Positions 1 through 5,716 of a stretch of DNA of 20,807 nt are shown piece after piece. The number at the start of each line of letters is the position of its first letter. Positions within the stretch are counted from its first letter, which is position 1. This stretch comes from SZAS-79 sp031376265 (GTDB lineage Bacteria > Pseudomonadota > Gammaproteobacteria > Burkholderiales > SG8-39), in contig JANMDK010000391.1 of assembly GCA_031376265.1 (NCBI GenBank), forward strand, positions 1 to 20,807. The letters are read 5' to 3'. The translations under genes were made by a program, and so were the position numbers. Under the pieces are notes generated by a model. That model worked only from the letters and a program-made list of their open reading frames with translations. It searched no databases and was not told the DNA's origin.

Positions 1-74
1 GCCGCCAGGATGCCGATAATCGCGACGACGATCATCAGTTCGATCAGCGTAAAGCCTTGTTGTACTCGTTTCAT
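1..74 (-). CDS. Type IV prepilin (PilA/PilE-like), N-terminus only, truncated by window edge
   Basis: The 74 bases encode 24 complete codons and then leave the window. The peptide begins with a short basic leader (MKRVQQG) followed by FTLIELMIVVAIIGILA. That is the class III signal of type IV pilins: cleavage by the prepilin peptidase after the Gly, an N-methylated Phe at mature position 1, and Glu at mature position 5. The hydrophobic stretch is the assembly and membrane helix. The six-residue leader fits type IVa pilins or pseudopilins. With only the N-terminus visible I cannot tell the major pilin from a minor pilin or a type II secretion pseudopilin. The gene lies downstream of, and on the same strand as, two TPR-GT41 genes, but a 241-bp gap with its own possible promoter suggests separate transcription. 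Confidence 0.9.
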   Translation of the reverse strand, partial: MKRVQQGFTLIELMIVVAIIGILA

Positions 75-80
75 TTGTTG

Positions 81-85
81 CTCCT
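81..85 (-). promoter_or_regulatory. Ribosome binding site of the prepilin gene
   Basis: The minus strand reads AGGAG followed by CAACAA and then the ATG at 74. This is a strong Shine-Dalgarno sequence at good spacing and fixes the pilin start. Confidence 0.75.
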
Positions 86-148
86 TTAAAAGCTATTGGC
101 AAAACGTGAGGGTTGCTGCAGTGGCGATACGACTCGCGCAACTCATAA

Positions 149-166
149 GAGCAAGATCCATACCTC
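149..166 (-). promoter_or_regulatory. Possible sigma-54 (RpoN) promoter for the prepilin gene
   Basis: The minus strand carries GG (164-163), ten bases, then TTGCT containing GC (152-151). This is the GG-N10-GC spacing of a -24/-12 promoter. The -12 half (TTGCT) is good. The -24 half (AGGTAT against TGGCAC) is poor. Pilin genes are often RpoN dependent, and the predicted leader would be about 65 nt. The match is short and could be chance. The rest of 86-299 shows no gene on either strand that I can support. Confidence 0.25.
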
Positions 167-299
167 CGGTCAGGAGCCAAAAACGTGAACCACTGCCTAA
201 AATTCCCGGCATTTCTGCAGTCGTCTTGTCCAAACGCGTCACCCCGGCGCGCAATTGGTCATCTCCAGGCCTGAAACGGCATTCCTGCATCGCCAAAGG

Positions 300-313
300 G
301 GACGCTTGCGTCC
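300..313 (-). terminator. Hairpin just after the stop of the TPR-GT41 gene, possible terminator
   Basis: A perfect 6+6 inverted repeat (GGACGC, two bases, GCGTCC) starts two bases after the TGA stop at 316-318. In RNA it would fold as a 5-bp GC-rich stem with a four-base loop. On the minus strand it is followed only by CCTTT, so the U tract is weak. It may be a weak intrinsic terminator or a 3'-end stabiliser. Confidence 0.35.
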
Positions 314-315
314 AT

Positions 316-2913
316 TCAAAGTGCGCGGTCGGGCTTCAGGCCGATCAGGAAATCCTCCAGCGCGCGAATTGGAGCGGAGTCGCGATAGAGAATCGGCCTC
401 GAAGCCCGGATTTTTTCCCGCACAGCGGCGTTGAATGCCCGGTCGCGAGCCAGCCTGACTGCGATGTCAACATACGATTTGTCGCTATCGGCCACCAGTT
501 CCCGGAGCTTCATTCGTTTCAGGATCGCGCTCGCAAACTTGCCTCTCATGAACCGCCCCTCGCGCGTGACGATGGGGAGGCCACATTCGATCGCCTGCAT
601 CGCAGTGTTGAATCCGGAGAATCCGAGCGTATCGAGGAAAGCGTCCGCCTGCCGCAGGATGGCGTAGAAACCGGCTTTCTTCTGCCACGGTAGGAACACG
701 ACGAACTTCGAACAGTCGAGATCCGCGGCTTCAAAGGCTTTCGACAGGCGCTCAAGCAGCCGTTTGCTCAGCAAAGGAACCGATTCGAAAGTGAAAAATA
801 CGAACTGGGCGTCTCCGAGCTGCCTTGCAATATCAACGAACACCTGATCGTGCTGTGGCGCATATTTGAATGCAGTCCCGGGGCAAATGAAAACCGGCGA
901 TCCGGTGTCGACCCCCAACTCACCAAGATTTGTTTCCACTGTCGCGACGTTTTCCGGAGTGTAATAACAACCGAGATTGGGAAGCGGGACGAGCTTTTCT
1001 GTGTAGCACTCCTGGGATTCCGGTGCTTCAAAGCACTCGGCCGACCAGTAATAATCGATCGTCGGAATCCCCGTGGTTTCTGGATGGCCCCAGGCGGCAA
1101 TCTGGACGGGGGCCAGGCGCATGCTTGCCAGGCGGGGGGTCGTAATGTCCATTCCGATCTCGGGATAGATCAATACGTCCAATTGCCTCTCGCTTATCGA
1201 TTGCGCCCAGGCAATCAGGCTCTTGTCGCCGCTGTGGAACCGGTGGCAATTGGCCATCGCAAAGTCGGTTTCTTCGTCGTGTCCGTTACCCAGGTGAAAG
1301 ACATCGATTTCAAACCGGCTTCTGTCGATCTGTTGCAGCCAGCCCTTCACAATTGCATTCCACACCGAGTGATTGTGTACGTGGGCCGAAACGATCCCTA
1401 ATCTCATTTTTGAGAGGCCGGGGGCGAGCCGCGCCGCAATGGGAATCTTGTTCCTTAGCTGCCATCGCGCCATCAATTTGGAGCACAGCCTCCCATACCG
1501 CCCCAGCATTTCGCGATTGTTTTCCTCTTGATAGGCCAAGTGGAATGGCTGCATGGCACCAACTGCCTGCTGCTCGTCGTCATTGAAGTTCGACGAAGAC
1601 CATGTTTCCAACATCCGGACTTCCTCGAGAAATTGCGAGCGCGATGACTCGATCTCGTGTGCGCCATTCGCAAGGATGGGGATACCGGCCATGAGCAGTT
1701 TGAACCGGAGCGCCAACGATTTCGGGTCCACACGGACCGCGTGGCGAAAGCCTTCGATTGCGGCGCATCGCTCTCCGGTCTCGCGAAGGACTGCGGCCCG
1801 GTTGCTGAGCGCTTCGAGGAACTCCGGCCGGAGGCGGAGGGCCTCTTCATGGCTGGCCAGCGCTTCCTCGTGGCGCGCCAGAAGCGCCAGGACGATGCCG
1901 CGATTGTCCAGTGCTTCCGGAAAGTCGGGCCGGATTGCAATCGCGCGGTCATAGCTGGCGAGTGCTTCCGGGTGTCGTGCCAGGTTTCGGAGTGTCGTGC
2001 CGCGGGCATTGAGTGCCTCCGCGTAGTCGGGCTTGAGGTCGAGGGCGCGGTCGTAGCTTGCGAGCGCAGCATCGTGCTTTTTCAGTGCGCTGAGGGCAAC
2101 GCCGTGGTTGTAATGCGCTTCGGCATAGCCGGGTTCCAAGGCAAGCGCCCGGCCGTAGCTGGCAAGGGCTTCCTCGTGCCGCAGCAGCCCCCCAAGGGCA
2201 GCTCCGCGGTTGTTGTGGGCTTGGGCACGATCGGATTCGAGCGCAATCGCGCGGTCAAAGGCAGCGAGCGCTTCCTCGAAGCGCTTCAAGCCGCAAAGGA
2301 TCGTCCCTCGATTATTGAGTGCGTCGACATAGCCGGGCCTGCTTGCAAGCGCGCTGTCTAAACTGGCGAGCGCTTCTTCGAGTCTTCTCAGCTCGCCAAG
2401 CGCGAGCCCTCGATTGTTGAGGGCCTCCGCATGATTCGGCCTGGCGGCGATCGCCCTGTCGTAACTGTCCACGGCGTCCTGAAAGCGAGCCAGTTCCCGG
2501 AGTGTGTTGCCGCGGTTCAGTAGAGCTTCGAAATAGTCGGGCTGCAGCGCAAGAGCGCGGTCATAGTTGGAAAGCGCTTCCTGTGGGCGTCCGAGTTTTT
2601 GAAGGGCCAGACCAAGGTTCGAATACGGCGGCGCCAGATTCGGATTTGCCTCTATCGCCTTCCCTATCAACTTCGCGGCGTCGGCATACCGTTCCAGCTG
2701 GTACTCAATCACGCCGGACAGTTGCAGCGCATCAAAATGATCCGGCTGCATTCCCAAAATCCTCTCGTATCCGGCCTTTGCCTCTTCCAACCGCCCCGCC
2801 TGGTGCGAAGCAATTGCTTGCGCGAAGAGTTCGCGCAGATCGGCAGTCCCCTGTTGCAAATCGACTTGCGGACGAGGTGGATCGAAAATGCCTTTAAACC
2901 ACCCTTTTGCCAT
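316..2913 (-). CDS. TPR protein with C-terminal GT41 (SPINDLY/OGT-like) glycosyltransferase domain
   Basis: This is an 865-aa protein from the ATG at 2913. A start nine codons upstream (2940) is open but would overlap the preceding gene; the chosen ATG lies two bases after that gene's TAG, which suggests translational coupling. Residues about 28-400 are some eleven 34-residue TPR units with the repeated pattern EAL.NRG..L....R.EEAL.SYDRAL.L.PDY. Residues about 500-860 form a GT41 domain. It keeps a His in HNHS (515) where OGT enzymes have their conserved His, has RLAPVQ followed by GHPETTG (599-615), a Lys at 683 in FKYAP, and LDTLGFSGFNT near 760-770. No signal peptide is present, so it should act in the cytoplasm and transfer a nucleotide-activated sugar to Ser/Thr, or possibly Asn, of proteins. 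The IGM and RLAPVQ...GHP pattern recalls, from memory, the HMW1C/NGT side of GT41 as well as SPINDLY proteins. Substrate and sugar cannot be read from sequence; the pilin next door is one candidate. Confidence 0.88.
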   Translation of the reverse strand: MAKGWFKGIFDPPRPQVDLQQGTADLRELFAQAIASHQAGRLEEAKAGYERILGMQPDHFDALQLSGVIEYQLERYADAAKLIGKAIEANPNLAPPYSNLGLALQKLGRPQEALSNYDRALALQPDYFEALLNRGNTLRELARFQDAVDSYDRAIAARPNHAEALNNRGLALGELRRLEEALASLDSALASRPGYVDALNNRGTILCGLKRFEEALAAFDRAIALESDRAQAHNNRGAALGGLLRHEEALASYGRALALEPGYAEAHYNHGVALSALKKHDAALASYDRALDLKPDYAEALNARGTTLRNLARHPEALASYDRAIAIRPDFPEALDNRGIVLALLARHEEALASHEEALRLRPEFLEALSNRAAVLRETGERCAAIEGFRHAVRVDPKSLALRFKLLMAGIPILANGAHEIESSRSQFLEEVRMLETWSSSNFNDDEQQAVGAMQPFHLAYQEENNREMLGRYGRLCSKLMARWQLRNKIPIAARLAPGLSKMRLGIVSAHVHNHSVWNAIVKGWLQQIDRSRFEIDVFHLGNGHDEETDFAMANCHRFHSGDKSLIAWAQSISERQLDVLIYPEIGMDITTPRLASMRLAPVQIAAWGHPETTGIPTIDYYWSAECFEAPESQECYTEKLVPLPNLGCYYTPENVATVETNLGELGVDTGSPVFICPGTAFKYAPQHDQVFVDIARQLGDAQFVFFTFESVPLLSKRLLERLSKAFEAADLDCSKFVVFLPWQKKAGFYAILRQADAFLDTLGFSGFNTAMQAIECGLPIVTREGRFMRGKFASAILKRMKLRELVADSDKSYVDIAVRLARDRAFNAAVREKIRASRPILYRDSAPIRALEDFLIGLKPDRAL
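1714..2832 (-). repeat. Tandem 102-bp TPR-coding repeats
   Basis: About eleven consecutive 34-codon units encode TPR helices inside the gene at 316-2913. The units are similar at the DNA level too, with recurring words for YDRAL and EALNNRG. Such arrays can gain or lose units by recombination or slippage, and the related array at 20073-20807 offers a partner for larger rearrangements. Confidence 0.7.
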
Positions 2914-2915
2914 GT

Positions 2916-5267
2916 CTATTGCGCGCACCAGCGACGCCACATCCCACGATAGGCTGCTTCCACTTCGCGGACGTGGCGGATTTCATCCATCAAGGGACTC
3001 ACCCGCATCTCGCCACGCAAACTTGCGCGAACAATCGACAGTCGCTGCAGATCGTCAGTCAGGCCGACCGCCTTTTCGACATACTCGTCCTCGGTGGCCG
3101 CGATCCACTCCGCGTGCCCTACGTTTGCCGCGATGCTCGCACCCAGCCGTCCGAGCGAAGGGCGATCCTTCAGTGTGATGAACGGGATGCCCATGTAGAG
3201 GCTTTCGAACAAAGTGGTGCCGGAGTTCTGCGGGAAGCAATCCAGGCTGATGTCGATCTCGCGCAATACATCCCACGGAGGGCTGTGGAACCCGAACTCG
3301 AGTTGCTCCCGGGCGATGCCATGAGCGGCAAACTGCCGGGCCAGGCTCTCGCAGAGGCCGGTGTCCCTGAAATCCAGGCTGTCGATGCGCAGTCTCGATC
3401 CTCGAACACGCCGCAAAATGGCCGACCAAACGCGGATGACGCGGTGATTGACGCGCGCGGCGCGCGTCAGGGTTCCGAACGTGACATGGCCGGACTTCAG
3501 GGCGGGCAGGGCGCTTACCGGCCCCATTTCCCCGGCTGGTCGGTAAACCTGGCAAAGGGAAATACGCCACGGCCGTTCGGAGAACATGTCTTCGGCCCCT
3601 TCCGGGACGACGATCTTGTCAGTAAGGAACCAGTCGATCGCTGTCAGGCCGGTGGTATAGCCAAAGCCGATCGTGGTGACCGACACCGGGGCCGGCTTGC
3701 GCGCGAATACGAGCAGCCTGTTATGGCGTGTGTGTCCGGCCAAGTCGACCAGGACGTCGATTTCGTCTGCACGAATGCGATCGGCCATCTGCGCATCGTC
3801 CATGCCGCGCGTCGAAATCCAGCAGCCCACGCGGGATCTCATCCGCGAGGTGACTTCGTCTTCAATTGCAACCTCGGAGTAGGCAAAAACTTCGACCCCG
3901 GACCTGTCGTGGTGGTCCAGCAGAGGTTCGACGAAGTGACTGGCGGCGTGCTTGCGAAAGTCCGGCGATACATAGCCTACGCGCAGCCGCCTTGAAGGTT
4001 CGCGATCATTGGCGTGGGGGCGCCATTCGGAGCGCAGAGGCTGGCCCATAGCGGCATTGAATTCCTGGTACGCGGCATTAACCTCCAGCGGCGTTTTGTC
4101 AGGATGATAGTTCAACAGAAACAGCAGATTGTCGTGGCCTTCGCCATAGCCGGGTTTTAACTCAAGCGCGCGGCGGCAGCTTTCCTCCGCTTCCGACAGC
4201 CGGCCAAGTGCAACCAGTGCGGCACCAAGATTGTTGTGCGCAACATGGAACCCGGGATTGAGATCGATAGCGCGGCGGTAGCTGGCGAGCGCTTCTGAAG
4301 GCCGGCCAGTGGCCGACAATACGATCCCGAGGTCGCTGTGCGCTTCGAAAAAATCCGGCCTGAGTTCGAGTGCCCTGCGGAAGCTCGCTTCGGCTTCCGT
4401 GAATCGGCCGAGCCCTCGCAGCAGATTCCCCAGGTTGTTGCACGCTTCGTGGTAGTCCGGCTTGAGCGCGAGCGCGCGCCTGTAGCTCGCTTCAGCCGCA
4501 GGCAATCGCGCAAGAGCTTGAAGAACGATGGCAAAGTTGTGGTGCGATTCCGCGTCCGCCGGGAGGATCGCCAAGGTTCGTTCAATCGCGAAGGCGGCCT
4601 CTTCGAAACGCCGTTTGACGGCCAGGACCGCACCCAACACCTTCCAGCCCAGGCTGAAATCCGGCCATGCTTGAGTCAATTGCCGCGATATCGCTTCCGC
4701 TTCGTCATGGCGACCGGCAGAAAAAAGCGACATTGGATCGATTTCGCGCAACCGTGCTTCCGCTTGCTCGATTCGGCCCATCTTGCGCAACAAGATGCTG
4801 GAATTGAAAAGCGCGCCGACGTAGCCCCGGCGTTGACCGATTGCCCTATCCAAGGCCGCCAGCGCCTCCGATTCGCGGCCGAGTAACTCGAGCGCGTCTG
4901 CCAAGCCGACCCATGCCTCCGGGAACTCGGCCTGCACGGCAAGCGAGGATCGAAATGCGGCTTCGGCTTGCGCGATTGCGCCGGTGTTCAGATAGCCAAG
5001 AGCGAGGTTGTAATGTGCTGCTGCGTAGTTCGGGTCGAGCGCGATAGCCTGCTTGTGCGCTTCAATTGCAGCGGCGGATTCGCCGGAGGCCTCGAGCGCG
5101 TTTCCGAGGCACATTCGGGCACGCGCATACTTTGGATCCGCGTCTACGGCTTCGCGGAAATAACGCAAGGCTTCCGCAATTGCGCCTGACTCTTCCGCGG
5201 CGATGCCACAATCGACGAGGGTCTGTGCGAGGCCGTCGCTATTGTAGGACGCGGACAACGCTGGCAC
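2916..5267 (-). CDS. TPR protein with GT41 domain; conserved active-site Lys replaced by Arg
   Basis: This 783-aa protein starts at a GTG (5267). It is the only ATG/GTG/TTG start after an in-frame TGA 24 codons upstream; the Shine-Dalgarno is weak. Residues 1-175 are TPRs close to those of the protein at 5717-7690 (shared EFPEAWVGLA.ALE and YVGALFN). Residues 180-385 are a second TPR set that begins LFSAGRHDEAEA...GWKVLGAVL, a pattern I associate with the N-terminus of other SPINDLY proteins, so the protein looks like two N-terminal regions joined. Residues 427-780 are GT41: VGYVSPDFRKH (His440), DLAGHT (508-513), GFGYTTG, and DCFPQNSGTTLFESLYMGIP. In FGTLTRAARV the residue at 605 is Arg, where paralogues and OGT enzymes have Lys. 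Activity may therefore be changed or lost. It is probably co-transcribed with the genes at 5337 and 316. Confidence 0.88.
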   Translation of the reverse strand: MPALSASYNSDGLAQTLVDCGIAAEESGAIAEALRYFREAVDADPKYARARMCLGNALEASGESAAAIEAHKQAIALDPNYAAAHYNLALGYLNTGAIAQAEAAFRSSLAVQAEFPEAWVGLADALELLGRESEALAALDRAIGQRRGYVGALFNSSILLRKMGRIEQAEARLREIDPMSLFSAGRHDEAEAISRQLTQAWPDFSLGWKVLGAVLAVKRRFEEAAFAIERTLAILPADAESHHNFAIVLQALARLPAAEASYRRALALKPDYHEACNNLGNLLRGLGRFTEAEASFRRALELRPDFFEAHSDLGIVLSATGRPSEALASYRRAIDLNPGFHVAHNNLGAALVALGRLSEAEESCRRALELKPGYGEGHDNLLFLLNYHPDKTPLEVNAAYQEFNAAMGQPLRSEWRPHANDREPSRRLRVGYVSPDFRKHAASHFVEPLLDHHDRSGVEVFAYSEVAIEDEVTSRMRSRVGCWISTRGMDDAQMADRIRADEIDVLVDLAGHTRHNRLLVFARKPAPVSVTTIGFGYTTGLTAIDWFLTDKIVVPEGAEDMFSERPWRISLCQVYRPAGEMGPVSALPALKSGHVTFGTLTRAARVNHRVIRVWSAILRRVRGSRLRIDSLDFRDTGLCESLARQFAAHGIAREQLEFGFHSPPWDVLREIDISLDCFPQNSGTTLFESLYMGIPFITLKDRPSLGRLGASIAANVGHAEWIAATEDEYVEKAVGLTDDLQRLSIVRASLRGEMRVSPLMDEIRHVREVEAAYRGMWRRWCAQ

Positions 5268-5336
5268 CTTCTGCGGCTCGCGCCCGAATAGCTCGTGGTT
5301 CGAGAGCGTGCGCCTGCATATCGAGCCCCATAGACT

Positions 5337-5624
5337 TCAGATGATCAGCAGCCGCACCAGCGAATCGATAAAAACGTCCGGATAGCCGCGGTCGCGCAAT
5401 GCCCATTTCACCCGGTTGGCGAACTTTGCTTTCTGGTAGATATTGTAGCCAGCGGCAGCGTATTGGCGTCTGTGGTCGCTTATCGTCCGCTCGAGTTTCC
5501 GCAGCTGTTTTTTCTGGATATCCGCAGCGCCCGTCAGTTCGGTGTGCGGAACGAGGCGCTCGATCTCTTCGACTGCGTGATCGGCCTGTTTTTCGGCCGC
5601 GACGGAGTCCAGCCATTTCAGCAT
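5337..5624 (-). CDS. Unknown 95-aa basic helical protein
   Basis: I do not recognise a named family. The protein is rich in charged residues and predicted helical: acidic and amphipathic near residues 8-25 (EKQADHAVEEIERL), a Lys/Arg-rich middle (QKKQLRKLER), and a C-terminal part with YNIYQKAKFANR and a hydrophobic end. There is no signal peptide or membrane segment. The ATG at 5624 has a modest AGGCGA ribosome site 8-9 bases upstream, and a perfect TATAAT lies 36 bases upstream of the ATG. The base pattern and these signals make it more credible than the plus-strand reading that overlaps it. It is the first gene of the minus-strand set leading to the two GT41 genes. It is in the same reading frame as the gene at 2916-5267, separated by its TGA and 23 open codons. 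Confidence 0.65.
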   Translation of the reverse strand: MLKWLDSVAAEKQADHAVEEIERLVPHTELTGAADIQKKQLRKLERTISDHRRQYAAAGYNIYQKAKFANRVKWALRDRGYPDVFIDSLVRLLII

Positions 5625-5659
5625 ATGCGCATCGCCTGTCTCACGGTTCGTTGGCGAAG

Positions 5660-5665
5660 ATTATA
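5660..5665 (-). promoter_or_regulatory. Candidate -10 box (TATAAT) for the minus-strand GT41 operon
   Basis: The minus strand carries a perfect TATAAT in the divergent gap. At 17-bp spacing the -35 is GGGTCA, which matches only three of six consensus bases, so an activator may be needed. The implied transcription start near 5653 would give a leader of about 29 nt before the ATG at 5624. Confidence 0.45.
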
Positions 5666-5676
5666 CGCGGTGCGCC

Positions 5677-5682
5677 TATACT
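5677..5682 (+). promoter_or_regulatory. Candidate -10 box (TATACT) for the plus-strand GT41 gene
   Basis: TATACT matches five of six consensus bases. The best -35 is TTGGCG at 5651-5656, but the 20-bp spacer is long. The implied start near 5689 precedes the TTG start at 5717 by about 28 nt. The site overlaps the promoter space of the opposite strand, so the two transcription units would compete or share a regulator. Confidence 0.35.
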
Positions 5683-5716
5683 TGACCCATCCCCATGGTC
5701 GGAGCACTGCGTTCCA

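Noticed and set aside
10..693. 227-codon plus-strand reading frame over the pilin and GT41 3' end
   Set aside because: It runs antisense to a clear prepilin signal and to the GT41 C-terminus; its product has no recognisable motif and is an Arg/Ser-rich shadow.
1657..2361. 234-codon plus-strand reading frame with internal periodicity
   Set aside because: The periodicity is the mirror of the 102-bp TPR repeats on the minus strand; no protein family features.
2907..3995. 362-codon plus-strand reading frame
   Set aside because: Antisense to the conserved GT41 domain of the 2916-5267 gene; long antisense frames are expected in GC-rich DNA.
5399..5716. N-terminal extension of the plus-strand GT41 gene to ATG 5399
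   Set aside because: It would overlap the 95-aa minus-strand gene and both candidate promoters, and its sequence is Arg/Ser/Pro-rich without similarity to the paralogue; TTG 5717 preferred.
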